Assembly: GCA_016584495.1 (NCBI GenBank) | Contig: WAID01000004.1 | Coordinates: forward strand, 310,001 to 374,000 | Direction: 5' to 3' | Origin: Celoporthe dispersa | Taxonomy: Eukaryota > Ascomycota > Sordariomycetes > Diaporthales > Cryphonectriaceae | DNA length: 64,000 nt | Part shown: in pieces, positions 1-11,628 of the stretch | Layout of the letters: every line of letters starts with the position of its first letter | Position numbering within the stretch: position 1 is the first letter of the stretch | Translations under genes and position numbers: made by a program | The notes under the pieces: model-generated | What the model was told of the DNA's origin: nothing | What the model saw: the letters and a program-made list of their open reading frames with translations, nothing else | Databases searched by the model: none

Positions 1-1064
1 CCGCGGCTGCGACCTGTGTGAGTTTTATCCTGGCGGAGCTGGGCCTGTACACGGTGGCGAAGCACCAGGACAGCTGGTGGGTCGATGTTCAGTCGCCCAA
101 GAGGATCGCGTATCTGGGCGAGGCCTTTGTCAGCTTGGTATACAATATCGTGACGACGTGGACACGGGGTGCGAACGATTATGACAATAGCCAGTGGACG
201 TTGTTGCCGCTTCTCAAGGGAAGCATGTGGGTTTACTCTTTTATGGTGGCAACGGCGTATGTGAGGCCCAGACACCGCATGTGGGCGAGCCTTGGGCTGT
301 GGGTGTACTTCTTTTGCGCCTCGGACTGTGAGTAATCCCATCTCTCCTTTTCTCCATCACCAAAAAGCCTCCGACAGAATTCGGCTGATCCCATACTGTC
401 GCCGGCTCTATAACCAGCGGCTTTTGGAATGCAATTCTTCTGGGGCACACTCGTCGCCGACCTGCAGAACCACGAGCCCTTCACGGCCCTCATCGTCAGC
501 CGCCCGCGCGCGAGCGCCATCACCTCTGGCGTCCTCTTGTTCATAGGTCTCACATTCGCCTCGTACCCGGAAGGACACGCCGAGTGGATGACCTGGTCGC
601 GGATCCTGCTCAACATCATGAGGCCGATCCTCCCGAACAACCCAGACTTCCCACGGTTCGCAAGCGGCATCGGTCTGGAGTTCATTTCCATCGGCATTAT
701 CTTCAGCCCATTCCTGCAGAGAGCCCTGAGCAGCAGGTACCTGCTGTTCCTGGGCAGGATGAGCTTTGCCGTGTACCTCCTGCACGGCCCGCTGCTGAAG
801 ACGGTGCTGGTGTGGATGCTGTATGGAGTGCAGACGCTTCCGGACCACGAGAACGACAAGGGCGAGATGGTCATTACGAGGTTGAAGTATCCAGGAAACT
901 TGACTCTTGTGGCCTGGCAGATCGTGTGGCTGCCGATGTTGTACGGCATTGCGAACCTGTGGATGAGCTATATCGATCCGTTCTGCGAGAGGCTGTCCAA
1001 CAGGCTGGTGGACTATGTCAAGCTCGACGCATCGGAGAAGGTGTCTGTGTTGCCTACAAGGTGA
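1..1064 (+). CDS. Acyltransferase-3 family membrane protein, C-terminal part (5' end outside window)
   Basis: Two exons are visible, 1-327 and 418-1064. The intron between them has a GTGAGT donor and a CAG acceptor, and the frame joins cleanly (phase 1). The first exon is open to the window edge, so the true start lies to the left. The protein is rich in hydrophobic helices. Near the end it has the stretch LGRMSFAVYLLHGPLL, which is characteristic of fungal members of the acyltransferase-3 (OafA-like) family, integral membrane enzymes that transfer acyl groups to sugars or secondary metabolites. The substrate cannot be told from the sequence. The stop is TGA at 1062-1064. Family assignment is fairly sure; specific function is not. 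Confidence 0.75.
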
Positions 1065-2084
1065 CCAAGGAGTTAGATCTACGTGGAGGAGGCGCTGCGC
1101 GGTAGACACTGGTTTCCTAACGGTGGGAGTTATCGTAACTGTGGTTAAAGGCATACATGGAGACTCGCAGAATCGAAAGTTGGTTTTGGCCACTGATGCA
1201 AATGTCTAAATACTTTCTACAACTTGACTTCGCCTCGAAATGCAGTGGATGTCGAAATAGTGAAGGCCTGCGCAAAGGTGAAGACTAAGTAAAGAAAAAG
1301 CAAAAAAGAGAAAAAAAAAGAAAGAAAAAAAAAAGGAGGGGGGGGGGTTGCATTTGTGTACAGCGGCTATTTTGTTGAGGCATCGATCACCTCTCAAGAT
1401 CAAAATTTCGTAGGTGAGACCCCTATGGAAAATGAGCTACCACCATTGTAAGCTACAAGTCACAAGGAGCAGGATTGTCCTACATAATTCGTGCTAGAGA
1501 ACGTCTCAAAGTCTGAAGCCCGGCAACTGTAAATCCACCGGGCCGTGAACCTTATCGGTGAAGGAATTTATCTTTGTAGCTGAAATGCTGAGTACACCGG
1601 GCCTGTTCGCTCGTTTAAAAGTAATCAATCGGCAGTGTTCCGCTTTCGCTTACCTTGCTTTTCCTCCTACCAAGAAGGGGCTGAAAGGCGGAGCAAACGG
1701 AGTTTAAAAAAAAAAAAAAGGTGCTGGCCGCGACCGTAGCTACGGATGAGACAGACCTCTCCGTTGATTTCATATGCCATCTTTACCTCCGACTTCGCAC
1801 GAGCTCGCAGCAGTCAATATCGCCAGCCTGGAAAGAAACAGCATTCAACTTTCAAGCAAACAGTCACAGATGCATACGATCAAGAGCTGTGAATCCGTTC
1901 GACTCACAAGACCGCCGACAAATCAATCAAGTCGGATTTCGACACACTGATCACATCCACAAACCTTCGGTTCTTCGGATCTCAAATTGCCGCCAGGGCT
2001 TATCGGAATCCCACAGCCGCGTCTGTGATTTTTCGACGCCTTGTACACAACTGAAACATCGAGAAACACGTGGCGGCGCTCAAT
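1065..2084. other. Intergenic spacer with purine tract and A-run
   Basis: No gene is seen. A purine-only-like tract of A runs ending in a G run lies at about 1290-1347, and a 14-base A run at 1706-1719. The right part is probably the promoter and leader of the dehydrogenase that starts at 2085. Confidence 0.5.
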
Positions 2085-3394
2085 ATGGCACAACCAAACG
2101 GGACTGCAGAGGATGTCCCAAGGGATATCCTACTGACCATGTATCCCGGACCGCGCCGCACGGCGTGGGAGGAAAACCTGCTGCAAACATGCCCTGGGAA
2201 GCTGCAAATCCGCTTCGCAAGCACCATGAGGCCAGATGGCACTCCTATCAAGCCGACAGAGCAAGATCCCGCCGTATTTGAGGGCGTGACGATGCTCTTC
2301 TCATACTTGCCAGCGCCTGCAGGTGCGTTGACTGCTGGATAATTACCACGCCCGTTCTTTTCCGATTGGCGGTCTTGGTGTGCAGCTGGCTGATAATAGA
2401 CCACACAGAGCTGGTGCCGAAGCTTCGGTTCGTCCAGGTGACCTCGGCGGGCACTGATCTCTGGGCTGATCACCCTAAGTATCTGGATAAGGGGGTGCCT
2501 TTCTGTACGAGCAGTGGTTCTTCTGCGTGAGTCTACAGACACAGCTTGACTACGGGTGTGTGGGGGCGCGAGCTAACACAGTGGCAGGCCGCAAATCGCC
2601 GAATGGGTTCTTGGAAGCTGGCTCAGGTTCCGCAATGACTTCCCCAGGTATGAAGAACAGCAGAGGCAGTGCACTTGGGCAGTTGCACCCACCACGTCCT
2701 GGGCAGCAGACTCCATCAATGCACGAGTGTAAGTCATTTAATCTTTGTTCCTGACGATATTGTGTGCTCCAATATATCCCTCTCATTAACTTCTTTCCCC
2801 CTCAGTGGTATCCTCGGCTATGGGGCCATCGGTCGCCAAGTTGCTCGCGTATGCAAAGCGATGGGCATGGAAATTCTTGCTTTCACCTCCACCCCGCGAT
2901 TCACTCCTGAATCTCGTCGCGACCGTGCCTATTGCGTGCCCGGGCTCGGCGACCCGGATGGAACCATTCCCAGCGAGTGGTTCCACGGCACGACCAAGGA
3001 TGACCTGAACAATTTCCTGGCGCAAGGCCTCGATATGCTCGTCATCTCTCTCCCGCTCACAAAGGCTACCGAGAAGTTCATCTCGAAGGAGCAGTTCGAC
3101 ATCCTGGGCGCCAAGAAGACGTTTGTCGTGAACATCGCACGCGGTCCGATTGTCGACACGGAAGCCCTGATCGAGGCCCTGGAACAGGACAAGATCCGTG
3201 GCGCGGCGGTGGACGTTACGGATCCGGAACCGTTGCCCCGGGACCATGCGCTGTGGAAGGCGAAGAACTGCCTGGTTACGCCTCATGTCAGTTGGCAGTC
3301 GACGGGCCAGTTCAAGCGGGTCTTGGACATCCTCGCTGTCAACGTCGAGCGGTTTTTCAACGGCGGACAGCTGGTGAACGAGCTGAAGAGGTGA
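2085..3394 (+). CDS. D-isomer-specific 2-hydroxyacid dehydrogenase, NAD-dependent
   Basis: Four exons fit the phases exactly: 2085-2322, 2409-2526, 2588-2728 and 2806-3394, giving 361 residues. Members reduce 2-keto acids to D-2-hydroxy acids, or the reverse, with NAD(P)H in the cytosol. The Rossmann nucleotide-binding motif GYGAIG lies at about residues 170-175. The three family catalytic residues are present: Arg in IARGPIVD (about 278), Glu in DPEPL (about 307) and His in TPHVSW (about 326). A longer loop than usual follows the first Rossmann strand, around residues 195-225. The ATG at 2085 was chosen over a GTG five codons upstream in the same frame. The substrate (glyoxylate, hydroxypyruvate or another) cannot be assigned. 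Confidence 0.88.
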
Positions 3395-3551
3395 GCATGA
3401 GGCACAGGGCTGGGGGTTTGATTGGCTTCATCATTTGGCGCACTTGGGTTTGCATACGAGTTGTCTTGTCGGAGCTCATTCGTTTGACTTTAGGGCTGGC
3501 CCATAGACTTCCATCGTACCGCTTTCCAGATCTCACACATTAAAGACAGCT

Positions 3552-4780
3552 TCACTCGTCATCCTCTAGAATCACATATCCGTCCGTGCCCTCGTCGCTT
3601 CTCTCCACGTTGATCTCGTCCCACGCAACGCCATGCATCGCCCTGATATACAGCGGACGGATCCGTCTTTGTTGCTCCACGAATTTCTGCTTCGCCTCTG
3701 GCAGTTTGTCAACCAGCTCCTGTGGTGGACCCAGCGGCACGCCGTAGCAAGCCACGCCGCAGGTTTTGCAGAAAGGGGCGAAGTTGAACTTCCGGCCGAA
3801 TGAGTAGGCCGTGGTGTTTCCTTCTCCCACAAGAGTGACCTGGTCCTTGTCGGGGTACATGCTGGCAGCTGCTCGCTGTAAAGAAGGGTCAGGCTTTGGT
3901 GAATCTGGAGAGATGATTTCGAGGGGACCAACATACTCTCACGCAGATGCTACAGTTGTCCTCTTTGATCTCGACATCTTTGAGGGCAGGTGTCACCACG
4001 GCAAATGCCACTGTGCCGCACTGGCAGGACCCAGTGTAGATTCTGTTGTTGCTGTCCTTGCTGGCTTGCTCTTCGGAGGATACTTTGTTTGCCAGAAGCT
4101 CAGGGAATGGAGCTGGTGTTTCTTGGATGCTCGCAGCGGTGCTTGGTTATGTGAGCACGTGCTGGCGGATGCAGTATTAATGATCTTTGAAGGGAGCGCA
4201 CACTCACTCTGCTGTTTCGGATTCCAACTTGAAAGGGTTCACGCCAATACATGCCCTGACCTGTTGTTGGACCATACTTCAGCTTGTCATCCCTCCAAGC
4301 GGTCCGTTGTCCTGCAGCCTCTTTCAGGAGAACCTACATTGACTCCTAGTCTGCCCTCCAGCGGTCCTGCTTTATGTGTTCCGTAGAGACCCGTGCCACA
4401 TGAAGTGCAGAACTATGATCTCTAGTTAGAGAATGAACACAACCTTCGGCAGAGCCTGCCCTGGCCAAGCAACGAACCTCGTGCCTCAAGGCCTCCGTCT
4501 CAAACTCCGCCAGCGTATCAGCACTGCCTTTAGTGTACTGAATATGGCCTTCCCCCGGAAACGCCCACAGATAGCCTGACTTGTGGCATAAGCTGCAATT
4601 ACAGCCCGTTGGCCGAGTGATCTCCGGCACCGTGACCTCGAATCTATTCCTGCCACAGTGGCAGTTCCCCTTGTACAAGGTCAAACCGCCGATGCGATCA
4701 CCACCCAAGTGCTGCTGTTGTTTTGACTTGGAGGAGGGACGGCTCAAGCTCAGTCCTGTCTCTTGCCGTGCGACTGGCAT
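3552..4780 (-). CDS. Tandem CENP-V/GFA domain protein (predicted zinc-binding, glutathione-dependent formaldehyde-activating-like)
   Basis: Five exons on the minus strand (4780-4478, 4412-4338, 4260-4208, 4141-3937, 3875-3552) join in phase to give 319 residues. The protein carries two complete copies of the GFA fold. Copy one has CHCG (Cys40, Cys42), CNCSLC (Cys60-65) and FCTSCG (about 103-106). Copy two has CQCG (about 183-185), CSIC (207-210) and FCKTCG (248-251). These are the structural and catalytic zinc ligands of the family. A polar linker of about 30 residues separates the copies. Founding members act on S-hydroxymethylglutathione, but most fungal members have no proven substrate, so detoxification is only an inference. 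The gene converges on the dehydrogenase to its left. The donor of intron 1 (GTTCGT) is weak but needed for phase. Confidence 0.82.
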
Positions 4781-5915
4781 TTTTGCTAATACAGCCTGCT
4801 GCCCGAAGCTGCCGGTAGTTTAGATCTTGAATGATTCTGTTCGTAAGAGCACTCGAGGAGGAAGAGTGTCGCTGAGGGACCCCCGCAGGAGGACTTGACG
4901 ATGGCTCGAATATTATGATTAGCGGACTGCGGCGCAGCAAGACTCTTGTCCGAAACGAGACTCGATTCTGACCCGAGGGCAGCTCGTCAGCCCCCAAGCC
5001 TCAAGGGGTGTTCCCCGAAGGGCATGTTATCGGGTCCTCGAACTCTTTCATGCATGCAAAGCTGAAAAGTGAGGTTTTCAGGACCTCAACATGCGTCTTA
5101 TTGCCTGATACTCCATTGACCCAAGAGAGGCGAGCCTCTTTCTACTGTGTATTGTCCGCTAGAATGGATAGCTTCAAGCCAATGTTGGATCTATTGCGAG
5201 ATCGTCAAGCTTCTTAGCGCGTCTCTATCGACCCCGGGATGCTGATACCGATATCGCAACAGGAACAAGGGGAGGAAGAGTCGAGTATGAGCGGTGTTTG
5301 GCATCCAGGTGAGCGATATGCCTAGCAAGGACACTCTCAAAAGGACAAACATGCCGATCCAGAGAATCATTTCACTTTAGGAGGGTAAATAAGTCATTCC
5401 TAGGAGCAACCGTTAGTTGTATGTAAGCTCGATGTATATAACCAATCGTAGGTTTGGTGATCTTGCTTACGGCGGGGATTGCGCACTGTGAGTGATACGG
5501 GCAAGCAAACAATCCTCAACTTGGTAACATGTTGTTGCGGTACTATTGTAATTAAACATGTAACTTTCATACAAGTCTCGCAGCGAGCCTCTGTGTGGAA
5601 GCGGCAGTTTCATTGAGACGGGCTGCCTGCTTCAGCTCACGCCCCGACTTTCGGACTCCGTACTAGCCGTTCTTGGGGACTGCAGCCCTCCAGTAGGCTC
5701 AGGAGTGGCATTGCGGCAGAGCGCTGAGGTGCGAGATCCCGCTCCGTCTTACCCGCCGGTATCCACCGGTGTTATCATTTCTGACCGCGAATTTGGCTTT
5801 CAAGATAACCTGACCGGTTGATTAGAGAGCGGGGAAGCTCACCAGGCGACGACAGCGACAACGACAGCTCTTTTCAGCTTACTTCGTCATTCTCCGTCTA
5901 CAGTTGCACATAGAG
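4781..5915. other. Intergenic spacer
   Basis: I see no coding region here. The GFA gene and the PhyH gene are divergent, so this stretch should hold both promoters. No motif stands out enough to name. Confidence 0.45.
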
Positions 5916-7064
5916 ATGAGCGGTAAGACGGATGCTCCGCAGGCCATCGCGCCCACCGGAAAGGAACGCCAGGCGGGGGTCTACTCGCCGCGCAACCTGC
6001 AGAGAGTGCTTGGGGCGCTGCACCGAGATGGCCTGGTTGTTCTGAAGGATGTCATCGACAAGGAGCACATCGATGCGTTGAACGATTTCATGTGTAAGGA
6101 TGCCGAGAGGATGATAGCCGATCCGAACCAGGCCTATAACCAGAATGTAAAGTGTAAGATGCTCACCTGGGGTGCCTTCTCATGCCCTCCGACATGGACT
6201 GACAGTGCTCCCCTGAAGCAAATCTCCTGCAGAGGCCGCCGGTGACGGATCCGGCTCATCTCCACGAAGACATATACTTCAACTCTTTCCTCCTGCAGAT
6301 AGCCAACGCGTGAGTGACCCAGCTGGGCCCGAGGACATCCCGAATCATGCTGGTGCTGACCCGGGGTTCACAGCTATCTGGGCCAAAAGCCCATCTGGAA
6401 CTGGCTCACATCCAACACAGCCCTCGCAAACACCGCCGGCATGCGCCAGCCCGAGCACAAGGACTCCAACTTCGACCACCCGCTCTGCCCGTACTACTTC
6501 ATCGCCAACATCCCCCTCTGTGACTTTTCCGTCGAGAACGGCGCGACGGAGTTCTGGCTGGGGTCCTCTGTCTACACGACAATCGAGGACCAGCAGACCG
6601 TGGACCAGGACTGCATGGTCTCGAACAAGGCGTATAAAGCAGGTGCCCGCATACCCTGGATCTCAGAAGAGGCCAAGGAGGCCCGGAGGGCTGTTCGTCC
6701 GCCACTCCAACCGGGCGCCTCCCGCGGGGACATTATGATCCGGGATCTGCGGACGTGGCACGCCGGCATGCCTAACAACTCTGACAAGCACCGAATCATG
6801 CTTGGGTTGGGGTATCAGGTGAGCACCAGAGATAACATTAACCATAATAAATAGAGACATTTAGGCTGACGCGATCCTCAGAGCCCAATCCATCCGAACT
6901 TTAAACAGCGACTCCATCTTCCTCACTCGCAGCAGGAATTCTTCTTGGGTAAATCAAAGGGGAGAATAGAGGTCAGGGCCAACTTTTATGACGACGATGA
7001 GCTTTCAAAGACGAAAGCAGACACGATGTTTGATATTTGTCCTCAGTATGGGTCTGATGAGTAG
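5916..7064 (+). CDS. Phytanoyl-CoA dioxygenase (PhyH) family Fe(II)/2-oxoglutarate oxygenase
   Basis: Four exons: 5916-6146, 6233-6309, 6374-6818 and 6933-7064, about 294 residues. The first intron could also be 6152-6234 (two extra codons), because both variants keep phase. Members hydroxylate small molecules using Fe(II), O2 and 2-oxoglutarate. The iron-binding triad is visible: HKD in PEHKDS (about residues 131-133) and a distal His in RTWHAG (about 232), followed by Arg in DKHRIM (about 243), which would bind 2-oxoglutarate. Fungal paralogues are common in secondary metabolism, but no biosynthetic genes lie next to it here. The ATG at 5916 is the first in frame. The substrate is unknown. 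Confidence 0.85.
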
Positions 7065-8503
7065 GGAGATCATCAGGAGAATGAAAAGTATCACACGCGA
7101 TCCTCAGTTATACAATCCGTCAAATAGTCTTCTGTAGGAAAAATCGATGCGTAGATAAATAGCCATGACGAGGTAAAGTGCAATTCATATAGAGGGGGAG
7201 AGGGGGGGGCTTGAAGCAGATGCCCACTGCAAGTGCCCGTACATCTGCCCTGCTGTTATTCAAAAAGTTGCCTCGAATTCATCACTCGAAAGAGAATACT
7301 GAACATCATTCTCAGCAACAGAACATCATTTCAAAGCCTTGGAGTTTCAGAGCGCCGAGGCATAACGGCCAGGTTGTTGCATCGAAATTACATTAGTACC
7401 CAGACATCGGCAGATGTCTTTTGCTACTACATACATTAGTCCGTTTGCTTCTAGAAGAAAGTCCATGGATGCGAAGTTGTTTCATTTGAGATCAAAGTCC
7501 CTCGCTCCCCTGCCCAGCAAGGTTGCGTAGGGAGTAGCGTCATCTTCCAGGAACGGGGGACGGCACGCTTCAATAGTCTTCGCTCACAGGCCAGCATGGC
7601 CCACGGCGCGGATTCCTAGCTATAGCATAGTGATATGTACAGTTGGACCTGGGGGTGGCTGGTGTATGCCTGTTCCGGGTTAGAGGGACCAAAGAAAACG
7701 CAAACCTTAAAATGGGCCTGCAGGTATATGCAGGAGTGTCTCCACTGATTTAATTTACTATGTTGCATCGCCATCGACAGCCACGAGGGCCATCGTCAGA
7801 TTCGCGTCCAGGAAGAAGCGGAGAATCAATCCCCCTTGGAGCGAGCAATCTGAGGAGTAAGGTAGTAAAGACAGCGTGCTTCGTCAACTACACCCTGATC
7901 CTCGACCTTGCCGACATAACCAAGAAGGATCTCGGGCCTACCATACAGACAAGAGTGGGCCTTGTTTGAGATACATGGCGATAGCGCGCGCGCGCTGTGC
8001 ACTTTCGTGGAGTCGGTCCTAAGGCCATGTCCAATAAGCCGACCGAAAGACGGTGGAGGTTCAGCTGCTGGCAACAGAGCGTGCCTGCGATGTGGGGGAG
8101 GGATTCACTAGTCAAAAACACAAACCCCCTTTGGGATTTCAGCAAACACTCTACCTGACCACGGTAGGTATTTGCGGGCCGACCACAGCCACCGGATGTT
8201 GACGACATCGGGACGCCAGCCGGAATAAACAACCAAAAGGCGTGGATCTCGACGGGCCGGGTGATCACCCAAGAACGGAATGCTTCCGAACTATCGGTCC
8301 CTTATTCGTACAGGCATACACTTGAGAAGCCTTAATTAAGAAGCGTGCCTCGTCTTGCCTTACTGATGTCATCTTCCTTGGGAGGTCTCGATACGCTCTC
8401 ATCTCTGCGGTGACTGGCTCTCGTCCTTCCCTGGCCTGTCCTGTCTCTATTACAAGCTTCCGTCCTCTGATTCTGGCTACCAGACTTGACGACCCCTCAC
8501 GCC
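7065..8503. other. Intergenic spacer
   Basis: Only short overlapping open frames without family resemblance occur here. The right end (about 8340-8503) is pyrimidine-rich, as expected for the leader of the GMC gene that follows. Confidence 0.45.
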
Positions 8504-10876
8504 ATGTTGATGAAGCGCCAGATTGCGGCTCTGGCGCTGGCAACAGCGACCAATGCTGCTCCCTTCTATGGCATCCGTCTCGGCGAAAGAGATCTCGCCA
8601 GCAGCTATGACTACGTGATTGTCGGCGCGGGTGCTGCTGGCCTGACGGTGGCCAATAGGCTTTCCGAAAACAGTAGTAAGTCGCGACACATACTGACGTC
8701 CTAACCTTGACCTACTCTTGTATAACTAGTACTTTATTAACGACTTTGGTCATGCAGACGTGACCGTGCTGGTTATCGAGGCTGGAGACTTGTGAGTTTG
8801 GGGGCCCTCTGGACAAGAGTCCAACACACCCACCTGGGTCGCTAGTATAATGAGGCTGACTTGACGGTTTAACAGCGACGAGAACGAGGACTACATGATT
8901 ATTCCGGGACTGGCTGGCGGAGCAATCGGTACCAAATATGACTGGAATATCAGCTATGCATCGAATCCCGAGCTGCAAGATCGAGAAGTGTCGATCCCGC
9001 AGGGCAAGGTCGTCGGAGGCTCAACAAAGCTGAACCGCATGGTCTTCGACCGAGGCTCAAAGGCAGACTTTGATGCTTGGGCTGAGCTGGGAAATACCGG
9101 CTGGGATTATGATGGGCTGTTTCCGTATTTCAAAAAGGTTGGTAAACTTGATCATGGGTGTTGTTTTGTTGCTTTATATATATATAAAGAAATCGAACGG
9201 AAGCTGACTGATTTTCTCCAATATAGCAAGAGACTTTTACGGGGCCTGATGCAGACATTGTCGCGGAGTACGGTGTTGAGACCGACCCAAGCTCGCATGG
9301 CTATTCTGGTAATGTGCAGGTCAGCTATTCGCCGTTCTTCTGGCCATTGACCCGTGAGTCCTCTCTGTCCTGAGCCCTGCGAACCAAGAGGCCTGTCTCT
9401 GCGTGTCTAATACCATCTCAAGACAATATTGTAAATGCAACGGAGGAATTAGGAATTACTATCCAGCGGGACCAGGCCTCTGGAGAACCGATTGGAGGCT
9501 ATTTCTGCCCTCATAATATCATCCCAACCACTGTCACGCGGTGCTCTGCTGAGGAGGCTGAATACGATGGCGTGAAGAATCGTTCGAACCTCTACCTCAT
9601 TACCGGCCAACAAGTAACGCGGCTGATCACGGACACATCTAACGGAACGGCGAAGGTCACTGGCGTGGAGGTGAGAGAGTTCAGCGACAGGCCCACAAGC
9701 CCCTTGTCCAAGAAACATCCAGACTGACTCCAGCCTAGTTTGCAGCATCTGCTGACGCGGAGAGGTCGACAATCTCGGTGGACACGGAAGCGATCTTGGC
9801 TGCTGGGTCGATCTTCACGCCGCAGATCCTTCAAGTCTCCGGGATCGGGTCAAGCAGCCTTCACGAGGAGATTGGAGTCGCGACAGCCGTGGATCTACCC
9901 GCTGTTGGACAGAACTTCCAGGATCATGTTCTCCTGTACACATTTGCTACGGGTGAGCCTGATGTTCGATATCTTCCCCACAGTGAGACATCTGTCTGAC
10001 AGATCTCGCAAGTGACTACCGACGAAATCACCAGCAATGATCTCACTAGCAATGCAACCTTCGCCGCCGAGGCAATGGCAGAATACGAACTAGACAAGAC
10101 AGGGCCTTACTCTACGCCCACCGGGGACTTCTTGCTGTTCTTGCCTCTGTCCACATTCACCAACGACACCTCCATCACCGCTCAGGCCGCGACCCAGAAC
10201 GGAACTCAGTATCTCCCAGCTGACACGCCAGCCGAGGTAGTCGCGGGCTACGAGAAAGCGCAAGCCGTCATGAACAGCCGCCTGAACAGCACCGAATCGG
10301 CCATCATGGAGTATATCTGGGACACAGGCACGCTTGTTCTCGGGCTCGTGCACCCTTACTCCCGCGGCACCGTCCGCGCCGGGTCGAACAGCACGTTCGA
10401 CGCGCCCATCGCCACGCCTGGATACCTGTCCAACCCGATCGATGTGCAGGTCCTGATCGAAGCGGTCAAGTACACCCGGACCATCAGGGACTCGCCCGCC
10501 ATCCAGATCTTGCAACCCGTCGAGACCACGCCAGGACTGAACGTGACAAGCGACGCGGATATCGAGGACTTTATCCGGGCGAATGCGGCCACGCTGTACC
10601 ACCCGTCCGGGAGCTGCAAGATGGGACCACGGGAGGAGGGAGGCGTGGTAGACACTTCTCTGAAGGTTTATGGGACGAGCAATCTGCGGGTCGTGGATGC
10701 CAGTGTTATTCCTTTAATGCCCGCGACACATATCATGACGGTTGTCTATGGCATTGCAGAGAAGGTATCTACTAATCTCTTGGACATCTCATCCCCGTGT
10801 GATCGTATGCAGGATTGCTGACCTTGACCTTTTTTTTTCACAGGCTTCCGATATTATCAAAGGCGCATCACCATGA
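8504..10876 (+). CDS. Secreted GMC-family FAD oxidoreductase
   Basis: Eight exons fit in phase: 8504-8675, 8758-8791, 8876-9137, 9227-9353, 9423-9670, 9739-9952, 10013-10764 and 10844-10876, giving 613 residues. An N-terminal hydrophobic stretch ending near NAAP looks like a signal peptide, so the enzyme is probably secreted. The FAD-binding GAGAAG lies at residues 41-46. The first GMC signature is around GGSTKLNRMVFDRGS and the second around GSIFTPQILQVSGIG. The two active-site histidines of the glucose-oxidase/aryl-alcohol-oxidase pattern are present, in LYHPSGS (His549) and ATHIMTV (His592). Members oxidise alcohols or sugars, and secreted ones produce H2O2 for plant polymer breakdown. The exact substrate cannot be read from sequence. 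Confidence 0.87.
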
Positions 10877-11200
10877 GTAACTGTAATATACCTCAACTGA
10901 GAATATTACAACTGATTTTTGAAGAGGGAGACTCTCAACATGCATTTTCCCTTCTAGTGAACATATTGAATATATATTCCGGCCCAAAGTTCGAACTTGA
11001 TCATCAGATCGCTCAGCCTTCTTAGAGAGTCAGTGTTCTCTTGTTCCGACAGGTTTGTACAGGACTACATGCCTGGTAATTAAGTATGTCAGAATTACGA
11101 GGCTCACAATTTTGGGAGCTTTAGTCGTCAAAATGTGCTCCACTCCCACGAGTCTTGAGTCATGATCTATCTTTACTAAGCAACCCAAATGTTAGTCTAT

Positions 11201-11281
11201 GGCAAGATGGCCGAGCGGTTCAAGGCGCCCAATTTCCTCGTGGTCTCGTAAGAGGCGTGAGTTCGAATCTCACTCTTGCCA
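11201..11281 (+). tRNA. tRNA-Leu-like gene with degenerate anticodon arm (possible tRNA pseudogene)
   Basis: The ends pair perfectly as an acceptor stem (GGCAAGA with TCTTGCC) and are followed by A, the discriminator base usual for leucine tRNAs. The D arm (TGGCCGAGCGGTTCAAGGC), a long class II variable arm (CTCGTAAGAG) and the T arm (GTGAGTTCGAATCTCAC) are intact, and a T run at 11283-11287 would end Pol III transcription. However, the 16 bases between the D arm and the variable arm (about 11228-11243) do not form a five-pair stem with a seven-base loop. I therefore cannot name an anticodon. No intron explains it. Confidence 0.6.
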
Positions 11282-11628
11282 CTTTTTCTTTTTGTAGGTG
11301 CCCTTTTTGCCATCTGTGTGTAGAGAAGTGATTGCTGGACGCGAGACACGATGCTTAATATGCTGTCCTGGTTCCGGCTTTACGATTCTGCTCGCTCGGC
11401 GATTTGGAGAATGTTATAGACGAGCTGTGTGGAGGATTATATGTTGTTCATTGAATCCATGAGGGTCGTCAGGATTCACCGGCGTGGAGAAGCATGGTGG
11501 GAAGACTTGGGAGATGGGAACAGTCATCCAGTCACAAGTCCAGGTCTCGTCTCGTTACTAGTCCGCATATCATCGTTAAATTATGAATACCTTGGTCATA
11601 CAGCACTGAGTCCACCTCCTCTAACAAC

